A stretch of DNA of 64,000 nt, from the NCBI GenBank assembly GCA_903825395.1, contig CAIKAF010000026.1:18524-82523 (forward strand). The letters run 5' to 3'. Below, one piece after another: positions 8,743 through 17,488 of the stretch. The stretch is from an uncultured Flavobacteriales bacterium. GTDB taxonomy: Bacteria; Bacteroidota; Bacteroidia; CAIKAF01. The position numbers and the translations under genes are program-made. Each line of letters opens with the position of its first letter. Position 1 is the first letter of the stretch. The notes beneath the pieces are model-generated. The model was not told the DNA's origin. It saw only the letters and a list, made by a program, of their open reading frames with translations, and did not search any database.

Positions 8743-9832
8743 TTAACCCCCGTAATTCAGCAGAAAGGACTTTAAAAATCCGTTCAAATCGCCATCAAGA
8801 ACGGCTTGGGCGTTCGAGGTCTCAAAATCAGTTCGAAGGTCTTTCACCAACTTGTAGGGGTGCAGTACATACGAACGAATTTGCGAGCCCCATTCAATTT
8901 TCTTTTTATTCCCTTCAATCTCGGCTCGGGCTTCGTTGCGTTTGCGCATTTCATTTTCGTAGAGCTGCGATTTCAACATGCGCACTGCATTTTCTTTGTT
9001 TTGCAGCTGGCTTCGGCTCTCTTGGTTTTTAATGATGATGCCGCTGGGCTTGTGGTACAGGCGAACTGCCGTTTCAACCTTGTTCACGTTTTGTCCTCCG
9101 GCTCCGCCCGACCTAAATGTTTCCCATTCAATGTCGGCATCTTTAACTTCAATATCGATGGTGTCGTCGATCATCGGATACACATACACCGAGGCGAAGC
9201 TGGTATGGCGCTTGGCATTGGCGTCGAAGGGCGAAATGCGCACCAATCGGTGCACGCCGTTTTCGCCTTTCAGATATCCATAGGCATGTTCGCCTTCAAT
9301 TTGTAGGGTTACCGATTTAATGCCGGCCACGTCGCCGTCCACATAGTCGGTTTCAATGACTTTGTACCCGTTTTTTTCTGCCCACATCAGGTACATCCGC
9401 ATTAGAATGGAAGCCCAATCGCAGCTTTCGGTGCCACCGGCTCCGGCGGTAATTTGCAGAACAGCACTCAGGCCGTCTTCTTTGCCCGACAGCATTTTTT
9501 TGAATTCCAATTCATCCAATCGGGCAATGGCCGCATTGCGGGCCTCTTCCAATTCGGCTTCACTGGCTTCGCCTTCTTTAAAGAAATCAAAAACCACTTG
9601 CACATCGTCCAAGGCCGATCCCGCCGCGGCAAACTCCGCCAGCAATTTCTCCAAAAATCGGATGTTTTTTTCGGTTGCTTCCGCCTCTTTCGGCGAATTC
9701 CAAAAATCCGGATCTTGTCGTTTCAGGTTTTCTTCTTCCAGTTCTATGGCTTTCGAAGCCACGTCAAAGTGACCCCCTCAGCGCATCCAGGCGCCTAACC
9801 ATCTCTTTAATATGATCCTGCGTAACGGCCAT
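8743..9832 (-). CDS. prfB: Peptide chain release factor 2, expressed through a programmed +1 frameshift
   Basis: Release factor recognising UGA and UAA. The ORF track shows only the 339-residue downstream frame from a GTG at 9762. The true product starts at ATG 9832 ([22 protein letters not shown], 22 codons), meets an in-frame TGA at 9766-9764 and shifts +1 at CTT-T to read GAC, giving about 362 residues, the normal RF2 length. The stop-recognition motif SPF ([12 protein letters not shown]) and the catalytic GGQ ([14 protein letters not shown], near residue 245) are present. RF2 regulates its own synthesis through this site: when RF2 is scarce the ribosome shifts instead of stopping. Confidence 0.96.
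9763..9778 (-). promoter_or_regulatory. prfB programmed frameshift site with internal Shine-Dalgarno
   Basis: Minus strand reads AGGGGG-TCA-CTT-TGA-C: an internal SD-like AGGGGG three bases before the slippery CTT-T and the regulatory TGA followed by C. This is the canonical prfB arrangement. It is notable because most genes in the window lack an SD upstream of their starts. Confidence 0.95.
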
Positions 9833-9956
9833 ATCGAGTGCTTTAAAGTGAATACAAACGCTGGCGTTCTACCGCCTATCGCGGCAAAGATAGGCAAAGA
9901 GTTCGAGCCTTTTGAATTTAAACGCCCATTGGGTAAGGGCCAGGTTGTTTTTTTGG

Positions 9957-10104
9957 GGGGCGGCAGCCGGGCTTTCAGGGGGAGTCCGCGGTTGTCGGGG
10001 CGCTGTCCAGCGGGCTTGCGGTGGCTCCTAAAGTCGCCTCCGCGCCACGCGGTCAGCAGCCCCGACACCCTTGCGGGCTCCCTCTTCAATCCCTGCCGCA
10101 GGCG
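9957..10104 (-). repeat. Family A structured repeat, copy 3
   Basis: Third stem TGTCGGGG/CCCCGACA and second stem GGGAG/CTCCC differ from other copies but pair. The terminal loop GACTTTAGGA and core GGAGCCACCGCAAGCCCGC are intact. It lies between the prfB start and the RAYT gene, about 150 bp upstream of the latter. Confidence 0.88.
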
Positions 10105-10256
10105 CCTCTTGACCTGGATTCTCTCAATATCCATTTGCAACCCCCTCCATGCTTCCCACCTCTAAATTACCCCAATACCGTTGAAATTGTTCCACAACTC
10201 AGGGTTGATAAATTGAAAATTTGGGCCTAAATTCCAGCAAATAAATCATCTGAATC

Positions 10257-10889
10257 ATGAGTCCAAAATCCCAATACAATCCCCACAAACGTCGCCGCAA
10301 TTCCCTTCGGTTAAAAGGGTATGATTATTCACAACCGGGTTTTTATTTTGTTACCATTTGTTGCCAAGACCGAATGCCATGTTTCGGCTACATCATCCAC
10401 GGTAAAATGCATTTGAGCGATGCCGGCAAAATGATTGAAAAATGGTATTATGAATTGGAAAATAAATTTCCCCACATAAAATGCCACGCCATGGTCGTCA
10501 TGCCCGACCATTTTCATTGCGTGATTGAAATCACCCCGCAGGGGCAGACCTCCGTGTCTGCCCCTGTCCCCCCAACCGCCACCCGTGCCGAAACCGCCAC
10601 CCGTGCCGAAACCGCCACCAAGGGCGAAAACGCCACCAGGGGCGAACACAGAGGTTCGCCCCTTTGGGCCACCATACAATGGTTCAAAACCATGACCACG
10701 AACGAATACATACGGGGCGTGAAAAATTTGAATTGGATGCCGTTTAATAAAAAATTATGGCAACGAAGTTACCACGACATTATCGTGCCAGATGACCGCG
10801 CCTTTCAAACCATTTCAAGATATATTCATCAAAATCCGGTTCAATGGAAGGGGGTTGCCCCACCACAAGAAGAAAAAAAGGACCTTTAA
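10257..10889 (+). CDS. REP-associated tyrosine transposase (RAYT, IS200/IS605-like Y1 family)
   Basis: Single-strand DNA transposase-like protein of 210 residues. The HUH metal-binding motif appears as MPDHFHCVIEI near residue 83-90 and the family N-terminal block as GYDYSQPGFYFVTICCQDR. The likely catalytic tyrosine lies in SRYIHQNPVQW near the C-terminus. RAYTs are usually single-copy domesticated genes that mobilise short palindromic REP sequences. Between the HUH motif and the following helix (TIQWFKTMTTNEYIRG) is a low-complexity insert of about 40 residues (PTATRAETATRAETATKG) bounded on both sides by in-frame family B palindromes. No flanking terminal repeats or target duplications are evident, so the gene is probably not itself a complete insertion sequence. 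Confidence 0.88.
   Translation: MSPKSQYNPHKRRRNSLRLKGYDYSQPGFYFVTICCQDRMPCFGYIIHGKMHLSDAGKMIEKWYYELENKFPHIKCHAMVVMPDHFHCVIEITPQGQTSVSAPVPPTATRAETATRAETATKGENATRGEHRGSPLWATIQWFKTMTTNEYIRGVKNLNWMPFNKKLWQRSYHDIIVPDDRAFQTISRYIHQNPVQWKGVAPPQEEKKDL
10541..10564. repeat. Family B palindrome inside the RAYT gene, left copy
   Basis: GGGGCAGAC, loop CTCCGT, GTCTGCCCC: perfect 9-bp stem, translated as QGQTSVSAP within the transposase. Confidence 0.85.
10639..10662. repeat. Family B palindrome inside the RAYT gene, right copy
   Basis: GGGGCGAAC, loop ACAGAG, GTTCGCCCC: perfect 9-bp stem. Stem positions 6-8 differ from the left copy but pairing is kept. An 18-bp tandem unit (GAAACCGCCACCCGTGCC) lies between the two palindromes. 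Confidence 0.85.
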
Positions 10890-10925
10890 ATTCCTATCTA
10901 ACCGAAACACGGAAGGCCTTGTTCT

Positions 10926-10963
10926 ACCCTGCATAGGGTAGTTGAAAAAATACCTGCCTAGGT
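10926..10963. promoter_or_regulatory. Pair of similar palindromes, possible operator
   Basis: ACCCT-GCAT-AGGGT and ACCT-GCCT-AGGT have centres 25 bp apart and are separated by a TTGAAAAAA run. Both have inverted ACC(C)T arms around a 4-base GCNT centre. They look like tandem binding sites for a dimeric regulator, but both neighbouring genes end here, so no obvious target promoter exists. Confidence 0.35.
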
Positions 10964-11012
10964 GGAGAATTAGCGTTTACCTCATACGGAATGCCGACGT
11001 TAACCGATAGGA

Positions 11013-13187
11013 TTAGGGGGCAATCGCCCAACGGAAGGAATGCCAAATGCCATTCGCTTCAACTTGTACCACAAATATGCCGGGAATAGGATCAATCAAG
11101 CGTACGGTGTTCCCTTCCAATTCCCCTTGCACTTGCCGACCTTCCGCCGAAAAAATGCGCAGGCCACCGGGCTCTAGGTTGGGGAGTATAATTTTTGCTA
11201 TTCCGGATTGGGAAGGGTTTGGATACAATTGCCCCGTTGCTCCTACATTTTCAAGGGCCGAGGAAGGTTGATTGTTGATGGTGAAATCGGCATTCGAAAT
11301 ATCGTAAAAGATATTTCCAACGCTTTCTACCATAATACGGGCCTGAGTGATGACTAAGGGTTCGTTGGGGAAGAAAGGCAACACAATGGTTTCATTGCCA
11401 TCATTCGCCGTTGCGGCTGCAAGGGTGTAGGGGTAGGTGTAGCCTCCATCCACTGAAAGCAACAGATTTACCTGACTGCAATTTACTGGTGTTTGATCGG
11501 TATTGGCTACATCCCATGTGATGCTTACCAATGAATCTGTGGCCCATTGAACTTGGTTTGTATTTGGAGAGCTGACCAAAAAAGGACCCGCAGCTGCCGT
11601 CGCATCATAATCCACTTGGTGGTAACTAACACCACCGCCATTTGGCTTGTTGTCGCGAACAGTTACCCTAAAATCCATGGCTCGGGTGTATGTGGGCAGT
11701 TTTTCCAGCGCCGAACTTGCATTGCTCACCACAAAACTTAACCGAGGAAACCAGCGAGTCGGGTTGGTGGTGGGAGGTAAGGACACAAATAGAGGAGGAG
11801 TGCCCGTGGTTGGATTGTTCGCTAATTCGATAGAAGCACCTCGATTGTACTGCTCCCAACAATACGTAAGGGCATCTCCATCGGCATCGGAACCTACGGC
11901 AGTAAGTTTGAATGGAGTACCAATGGGAAAAAAGGTTTGAGGAGTAGCTTGGCCATTGACAGAGGGGGGGGTATTTCCTGTGGGCGATGTTGCTGCACAA
12001 TTGCCGCCGGTTCCCTGTAAAAAGGTCAACATGGTTTGATAGCTGCGCACATGGAAATAATCATCGGAATTGTTGCTAACATTATCGGCACTGCAAATTC
12101 CGGCATAGGCCATAATGGTGCTTCCACTGCCCGGCTCATAGGCATTTTGGCTAGACCGGTTTCCGCTGCATGAACCCAAGCTGGAATTGAACGTATGGCT
12201 GCCGTTAAACTGATGCCCAATTTCGTGGGCTACATAATCCACATAAAAGGGGTCACCAATTGGATTATCTAAACCTGTAACCCCTTGTGCTTTTGAATTG
12301 GTGCAAACTGAAGCAAGCGAAGCGATACCTCCACCCCCTGTGCTAAATACATGCCCAATATCGTAATTGGCCGCCCCAATAACAGCATTAATATTGGATT
12401 GGTTTTCACTCAACATGGTGAAGCCATCGTTGTTGGTGTAGGGATCTGAAACAATGCTCGTGTAAATTAGTAAATCTGTATTGGGAATTAGGACCATACG
12501 GACGGCCAAGTCGCGCTCATAAATTCCGTTTACTCTGTTGATGGCAGTAACCATAGCAGATAATGCGCCGGTTGCACCTCCATGGTAATTGGTGTATTCT
12601 GCTGTGGTTGCAAGAGCTAATCTATACGTGCGCAGTGTACCCCCATTCGGATTAGTTGAAAAAGGATCAAGAACAGGATCGTCCACGATTTCTTGTTCAT
12701 CATCTACTGCACATTCAAACTGGTGAGGATTGGGCACATCCGATTTAAAATAAGAAAAGTGCCAATCTGCATTGTTGGGCAACATTGGATCTATGTACCA
12801 ATCTCCGCCAGGGCTAAGTACCTGAACATGAAAACCTCGGCTGCTTTGGTCTGCCCGTACTACGGCTGCCGCATCGCCCTCGATCTTTCCATACCAGGTT
12901 GAAATTCCATATTCTGATTGCTTTTTTGGGTCGGCCAGAACCGAATACGATGTCAATTGAGCCCAAACCCAATTGCCGTTTGGGTGCGGAAGCTGTATGC
13001 GTAGGGAGGCGCTTTGGGTAAGCTCTGAAGGAAGTTGGTTGTGGCGCACATGTACGGCATGAATAGGTTGCAAAATGCTGGCAGTACGAACCTCATGTGG
13101 AACATCGGCGGTAGCGACCGGTTGAAACGGAGATTGGGCGCTTGCCGTCAGGGCCGTACAAAAAAGGGCAAAGAAGAACTGTTTCAT
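11013..13187 (-). CDS. Secreted reprolysin-like zinc metalloprotease with T9SS type A sorting domain
   Basis: 724-residue exported protease. Residues 1-17 are a Sec signal peptide (MKQFFFALFCTALTASAQ). The metzincin zinc site HEIGHQFNGSH, with the HExxHxxxxxH pattern, is near residue 319 in a domain resembling the M12B/reprolysin-like peptidases of Bacteroidota. A beta-sandwich region follows (about 430-640). The last 75 or so residues (LYPNPSQSG...LEPGGLRIFSAEGRQV) form a Por secretion-system C-terminal domain that directs export through the type IX system to the surface or medium. The ATG overlaps the ribE stop by 4 nt, an odd partner for a secreted protease, so coupling may be incidental. 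Confidence 0.88.
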   Translation of the reverse strand: MKQFFFALFCTALTASAQSPFQPVATADVPHEVRTASILQPIHAVHVRHNQLPSELTQSASLRIQLPHPNGNWVWAQLTSYSVLADPKKQSEYGISTWYGKIEGDAAAVVRADQSSRGFHVQVLSPGGDWYIDPMLPNNADWHFSYFKSDVPNPHQFECAVDDEQEIVDDPVLDPFSTNPNGGTLRTYRLALATTAEYTNYHGGATGALSAMVTAINRVNGIYERDLAVRMVLIPNTDLLIYTSIVSDPYTNNDGFTMLSENQSNINAVIGAANYDIGHVFSTGGGGIASLASVCTNSKAQGVTGLDNPIGDPFYVDYVAHEIGHQFNGSHTFNSSLGSCSGNRSSQNAYEPGSGSTIMAYAGICSADNVSNNSDDYFHVRSYQTMLTFLQGTGGNCAATSPTGNTPPSVNGQATPQTFFPIGTPFKLTAVGSDADGDALTYCWEQYNRGASIELANNPTTGTPPLFVSLPPTTNPTRWFPRLSFVVSNASSALEKLPTYTRAMDFRVTVRDNKPNGGGVSYHQVDYDATAAAGPFLVSSPNTNQVQWATDSLVSITWDVANTDQTPVNCSQVNLLLSVDGGYTYPYTLAAATANDGNETIVLPFFPNEPLVITQARIMVESVGNIFYDISNADFTINNQPSSALENVGATGQLYPNPSQSGIAKIILPNLEPGGLRIFSAEGRQVQGELEGNTVRLIDPIPGIFVVQVEANGIWHSFRWAIAP

Positions 13188-13786
13188 GCGTTTGATTCAA
13201 TGGATTGGTGTTTCATCCAGGCTTGTATGTATTTGCCCAAGATGTCGAATTCTAAGTTTATGGTGTTTCCAATTTTAAGCTGCTGCAAATTGGTGTGGTT
13301 CCAAGTGTATGGAATGATGGCCACGGAAAAGGCACCAGGCTGGCTATCTACAACAGTGAGGCTAATCCCATTTATGGCGATGGAACCTTTGGAGACCGTG
13401 AGGTGGTTAGGCAGCGTGTACTCGATGCCAATTAAGTAACTGCCCGCCTGATTTTCGATGGAGCAAATGCGGCCTGTTCCATCAATGTGGCCTTGAACAA
13501 TATGCCCATCAAAACGTCCATGGGCGGGCATGCACCGTTCAATATTGAGGGAGTCTCCTATCTTTTTGGATGACAGATTGGTTTTAATCAAGGTTTCATG
13601 GATTGCCGTTACAGTATAGCTGTCGTCCTGAAGTCCGTCAACCGTTAGACAAACACCATCGTGGCTTATGCTTTGGTCGATGTTGAATTCGTTCTGCAAT
13701 GGGCAGCGTAGCCTGAACGTTACATTGTTTTCTTGGGGAAGAATGTCTAGAATTTCAGCTTGACTTTCGATAATACCGGTAAACAT
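13184..13786 (-). CDS. ribE: Riboflavin synthase, alpha subunit
   Basis: Converts two molecules of 6,7-dimethyl-8-ribityllumazine to riboflavin plus the pyrimidinedione. The 200-residue product has the two-fold lumazine-binding barrel repeat: MFTGIIE at the very N-terminus, HDGVCLTV at the end of barrel 1 and GISLTVVDSQPGAFSVAIIPYT in barrel 2, plus the linking RFDGHIVQGHIDGTG. Length is normal (200-215). It is the first gene of a two-gene unit with the downstream metalloprotease. No RFN riboswitch was seen in the short region upstream. Confidence 0.95.
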   Translation of the reverse strand: MFTGIIESQAEILDILPQENNVTFRLRCPLQNEFNIDQSISHDGVCLTVDGLQDDSYTVTAIHETLIKTNLSSKKIGDSLNIERCMPAHGRFDGHIVQGHIDGTGRICSIENQAGSYLIGIEYTLPNHLTVSKGSIAINGISLTVVDSQPGAFSVAIIPYTWNHTNLQQLKIGNTINLEFDILGKYIQAWMKHQSIESNA

Positions 13787-13863
13787 AATCGATGCAAAAT
13801 TTTCAGCTGTTCAGGGACTTTAATGTAAGAACAAACCTTCGTTTAGGAATGTTCTTCAAAGAA

Positions 13864-13893
13864 ACAAAAAAGGCCGAGAAACCCCGGCCTTTT
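13864..13893 (-). terminator. Rho-independent terminator of the Omp28-like gene
   Basis: AAAAGGCCG, 8-nt loop, CGGCCTTTT, followed on the minus strand by TTGTTTC, 22 nt after the stop of the 13915-15846 gene. Confidence 0.85.
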
Positions 13894-13914
13894 CTGTTTA
13901 AAAAACGTTCAAGA

Positions 13915-15846
13915 TTAATGGCGTACCACCAAACGAGTGCTCATTTCCATGTTGCCAGACACCAGACGCACCAAGTATAAGCCATCTGCCCATGTGGCAG
14001 TTGGCAATTGGATGTTTTGGTCTCCTTTGGCAAACGTACCTTCTGCCGTGGCAAATACCATAGCGCCCAAGGCATTTACAACTTCAATTTTACCATTGAA
14101 ATCTTGACTTAGGTTAAAGCGAACTGTAGCCGACTGATTCGCTGGGTTTGGATAAGTAACCAAGGAATTCTGACTTACAGGAATTACCTCTTCAACACTC
14201 ATGCTTTTTTCTTGAATGAAAATGTTGTCGATAAACAGATTGTCTCCAAAATCAGAAATACCACGGAAGCGAATCAATACGTCGCTTAAGCCACCGGCTC
14301 CGTTCATATTTGAAAGTTCGGTTCTCCAATCTGTAGCGGCAGGCACAAATTGCTGTTGAGGGTTGCTTATTGGCGCAGCGGTTTGCAAAACTGTGCCGGC
14401 TTTGTCGTAGAAATCAACCCATGTGCTTCCACAATTGGTTGAATACGAAACAATCAAGCGATCGTTTTCAGGCGAAGCAGCCGTGTAGTACGTGTATGCT
14501 TCGTCAAACTTTAATTCTGGATTTGTAAATCCGGAAAGGTCGTAGCGTGCAGTATACAGGTTGGCTACTGTTCCTGATGGCATATTCCAGAAGAAACAAC
14601 GCATAAACTTAGAGGCTCCATTGTTGATGGAAACCCAGCTCCAGCCATTTGCACCGGGGGTGTTTTCAATGATGTAGCTGTTTGGGAATACACTTCCTTC
14701 AAAATTAACCGTATTGCTCATAACACTAGGAGAGGCTGACATTTGGAAGGTGGCTGCAGATTGACCTAATGCATTGGTAGAGCCACTGTTGTTGATGTTG
14801 GTCAACCACACATTCAAACTATGAGCTCCACCGCTGATCCCAGTTAAGGCAGGAATGGAAATGTTGGCAGTGCTTCCGGGCGCAATGTTTCCTGAAAATG
14901 GAACCGTTTGGATAGATCCATTATCAACTTGATAATTTACAGTGGCCGAAGTGATAGCATTGTTACCAATGTTGTTGATGGTAGCCTGTGCATTGTTCAA
15001 ATCACCGGTGCAGTTGATGGCTGGGCTGTTGGTGACCACTGCGCTAATGGTTCCATAGTTTGGAACGGGTATTGGAGCGCTGTAACCAGCTTGATATACT
15101 TCTTTGCTACCGTTGTTTTGGATGAACGCTACAACGCCCACTTCAGGAATTTTGTAAATGTAGGAAGGAAGCGGAACTGTCCAAGAATAGCTGTCTGTTT
15201 GACCTGGCAGCCAGTTGCTGGAAATTGTAGTTCCATTTCCGTCGGGATACATTTTACGTACTACCCCTTTGAATGTAGTTTCTCCATTTGAACCCGGAGG
15301 CGTCGAGAAAGTGATGGTTTTCTCTGTCAAGGCCACATGTAGTTTTACCACACCAGAACCCAACTGAAGCGTATCGGTACAGTTGATGTTCACCGTGATG
15401 GTAACGCTATCCATGTTAGGATTAATGGTATGATACACCATTAAGTCAAAAGGAGAAGTTACTGCATACCGGTTGTTGATGGTGGTTTGGTTTAGGTTGG
15501 CCAGGGCACCTGAGTAGTTGCTGCCAGCATACGCTGTTCCATCCAAAGCCCCCCAGGGAACTCCAGAAACAGCATAATACGAAACCCGACTAGCTATGTC
15601 ACCAGGATTTTGAGCGTTCATAGGATCGGTACCGGGCCAATTGGTTTGGTACTTGATTGCCACCAATTTAGCTGGATTGTTGGGGTAACTGTTGGTAGCA
15701 GTCAGTGTATTGTAATTCGGATTCTGGCTAGCGCAGGGACCACAGCTGGCATTGGAAAATCCTTCTGCCAACACAAGACGTTGGCTCTGCCCCATGACCA
15801 TCATTCCCATGCTGAGGGCCAAAGCAGTTGTAAAAAATAACTTCAT
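13915..15846 (-). CDS. Omp28-like thioredoxin-fold secreted protein with T9SS type A sorting domain
   Basis: 643 residues from MKLFFTTALALSM; the 13 extra codons in the ORF track precede the signal peptide and are unlikely. After the signal peptide (about 20 residues) comes a thioredoxin-like domain with AEGFSNASCGPCASQNP, a CxxC site near residues 35-38, as in Omp28-type outer-membrane proteins of Bacteroidota. CARDB-like and beta-sandwich stretches follow. The C-terminus (TYPNPANQSATVRFNLSQ...ADGLYLVRLVSG) is a Por sorting domain, so the protein should be exported by the type IX system. The CxxC suggests a thiol-redox or structural role, but the substrate is unknown. Confidence 0.83.
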   Translation of the reverse strand: MKLFFTTALALSMGMMVMGQSQRLVLAEGFSNASCGPCASQNPNYNTLTATNSYPNNPAKLVAIKYQTNWPGTDPMNAQNPGDIASRVSYYAVSGVPWGALDGTAYAGSNYSGALANLNQTTINNRYAVTSPFDLMVYHTINPNMDSVTITVNINCTDTLQLGSGVVKLHVALTEKTITFSTPPGSNGETTFKGVVRKMYPDGNGTTISSNWLPGQTDSYSWTVPLPSYIYKIPEVGVVAFIQNNGSKEVYQAGYSAPIPVPNYGTISAVVTNSPAINCTGDLNNAQATINNIGNNAITSATVNYQVDNGSIQTVPFSGNIAPGSTANISIPALTGISGGAHSLNVWLTNINNSGSTNALGQSAATFQMSASPSVMSNTVNFEGSVFPNSYIIENTPGANGWSWVSINNGASKFMRCFFWNMPSGTVANLYTARYDLSGFTNPELKFDEAYTYYTAASPENDRLIVSYSTNCGSTWVDFYDKAGTVLQTAAPISNPQQQFVPAATDWRTELSNMNGAGGLSDVLIRFRGISDFGDNLFIDNIFIQEKSMSVEEVIPVSQNSLVTYPNPANQSATVRFNLSQDFNGKIEVVNALGAMVFATAEGTFAKGDQNIQLPTATWADGLYLVRLVSGNMEMSTRLVVRH

Positions 15847-15945
15847 AGGTGTAAAGGGTTGTGATTTAACCTCAATGTTACGCAAATAAAATTTGATTTG
15901 GTGTAAGATTTAAGCGATTTCTTTCAATGCTATCTTCAACAAAAC

Positions 15946-16692
15946 TTATTTGAAGATTTTTTTCATCAGTGGAGTAGCAAAAACAAAATCACGGACCTCG
16001 GGTATTTGAGCCTCTACAATTGTATTTGAATCGCCGGTCCAAATCACTCTGCCTTGATAAATAAAGGCGATGTGGTCGCCAATTTCCAGCACTGAATTCA
16101 TGTCGTGGGTGTTTACTACCGTCACCGTTTTGTATTCTTCTGTAATTTCTTGAATAAGGGCATCAATGACCAAAGACGTTTTGGGGTCTAAGCCTGAATT
16201 TGGTTCGTCAAAAAACAGATACTTGGGATTTAGGGCAATGGCGCGCGCAATGGCCACCCTTTTTTTCATGCCTCCGCTGATTTCTGCCGGAAATTTGGCA
16301 TGGGCCTGGGGTAAATTTACCCGATTCAAACAAAAGTTGACCCGGTCTTCCAATTCTGATTTGGACATTTTGGTGAACATGCGCAGTGGGAAGGCAACAT
16401 TTTCCTCTACGGTCATGGAATCAAAAAGGGCTCCTCCCTGAAATACCATGCCAATTTCCTTTCGAATGCTCATTTTCTCTTCTAAGGAAGCATGGGTGAA
16501 TGGCCGCCCTGAGTACAGGATTTCTCCTTTGCTAGGAGTTTCTAGCCCAACTGCGCATTTCATTAACACCGTTTTCCCGCTGCCCGATTGACCTATGATT
16601 AAATTCGTTTTTCCACCCTCAAATGTGAGATTAATGTCGTTTAAAATTTCTTTGCTGCCAAAGGTTTTATACAGCCCTTTTATCTCAATCAT
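15946..16692 (-). CDS. mlaF: ABC transporter ATPase, MlaF-type
   Basis: ATPase of a Mla-like system that moves phospholipids between inner and outer membranes. The 248-residue product from MIEIKGLYKTF has Walker A GQSGSGKT, Q-loop FQGGALFDSMTVEENV (the FQxGALFxSxTVxENV form is typical of MlaF), signature SGGMKKRVAIARA, Walker B YLFFDEP and the H-loop in NTHDM. The start overlaps the stop of the permease gene by 4 nt (ATGA). The ORF track's 11 extra codons lie inside that upstream gene. No MlaD or MCE gene follows; the next gene downstream is the Omp28-like gene, about 100 bp away. Confidence 0.93.
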   Translation of the reverse strand: MIEIKGLYKTFGSKEILNDINLTFEGGKTNLIIGQSGSGKTVLMKCAVGLETPSKGEILYSGRPFTHASLEEKMSIRKEIGMVFQGGALFDSMTVEENVAFPLRMFTKMSKSELEDRVNFCLNRVNLPQAHAKFPAEISGGMKKRVAIARAIALNPKYLFFDEPNSGLDPKTSLVIDALIQEITEEYKTVTVVNTHDMNSVLEIGDHIAFIYQGRVIWTGDSNTIVEAQIPEVRDFVFATPLMKKIFK

Positions 16693-17444
16693 AGCAACAA
16701 AATTCGGGTCAGAATCAAATTCCAAAACAGAATGGCAATGCTGGAATTCACCACCGCTTTTGTGCTGTTTTCGCCCACTTCACGGCTGCCGCCTTCTACG
16801 TAATAGCCACGATATGCACTAATTGAAGTGATGATAAAAGCAAATACAATGCTTTTTATTATTGAATATACCACATTGAAGGGCCTGAATTCGAACAGCA
16901 ATCCGGTTAAATAGCTTGATGTATCCAGCATGCCCGTTACCATGCAAGCAAGGTAACCACCAAAAACCCCCAAAAACATACTCATTAGGGTAAGTACTGG
17001 ATTGATGACCAACGAGGCCGTGATTTTAGGCAAGATTAAATATCCTGCCGAATTCACGCCCATAATTTCCAAGGCATCAATTTGCTCAGTAACCCGCATG
17101 GTGCCAATTTCAGAGGCGATACTGGAACCCACCTTGCCCGCTAATATTAGGGCAACCACGGTAGAAGAAAACTCCAGAAAAACAGATTCCCGGGTAGCAT
17201 ACCCAATCGTTTCTCGAGGAATTAATGGGTTGTCAATGTTTGCCGCCATTTGAATGGCAATAACAGCCCCCATAAATAAAGAAATGATGGCTATAATTCC
17301 AATCGATCCAACGCCCAAGGCATCCAATTCTCTGAAAAATTGCTCCCTAAAGAATTTGTTGCGCCCAGGCTGTTTGAAGGTGCGGAACACCAACAGGCAA
17401 TACCTACCGAAATTTTCAAAAAAATTCAAAACGACTTTTTGCAA
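16689..17444 (-). CDS. mlaE: ABC transporter permease, MlaE-type
   Basis: Inner-membrane permease of 251 residues with about five hydrophobic segments. The family signatures are clear: SLFMGAVIAIQMAANI, LILAGKVGSSIASEIGTMRVTEQIDALEIMGVN and SAYRGYYVEGGSREVG. It forms an operon with the mlaF-like gene, which it overlaps by 4 nt. Partners normally include an MCE-domain substrate-binding protein, which is absent here and must lie elsewhere. Confidence 0.94.
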   Translation of the reverse strand: MQKVVLNFFENFGRYCLLVFRTFKQPGRNKFFREQFFRELDALGVGSIGIIAIISLFMGAVIAIQMAANIDNPLIPRETIGYATRESVFLEFSSTVVALILAGKVGSSIASEIGTMRVTEQIDALEIMGVNSAGYLILPKITASLVINPVLTLMSMFLGVFGGYLACMVTGMLDTSSYLTGLLFEFRPFNVVYSIIKSIVFAFIITSISAYRGYYVEGGSREVGENSTKAVVNSSIAILFWNLILTRILLL

Positions 17445-17488
17445 AGGTAATCAATGCGAATGCTCTTACCTAATGCCTGTTTTTCCTT

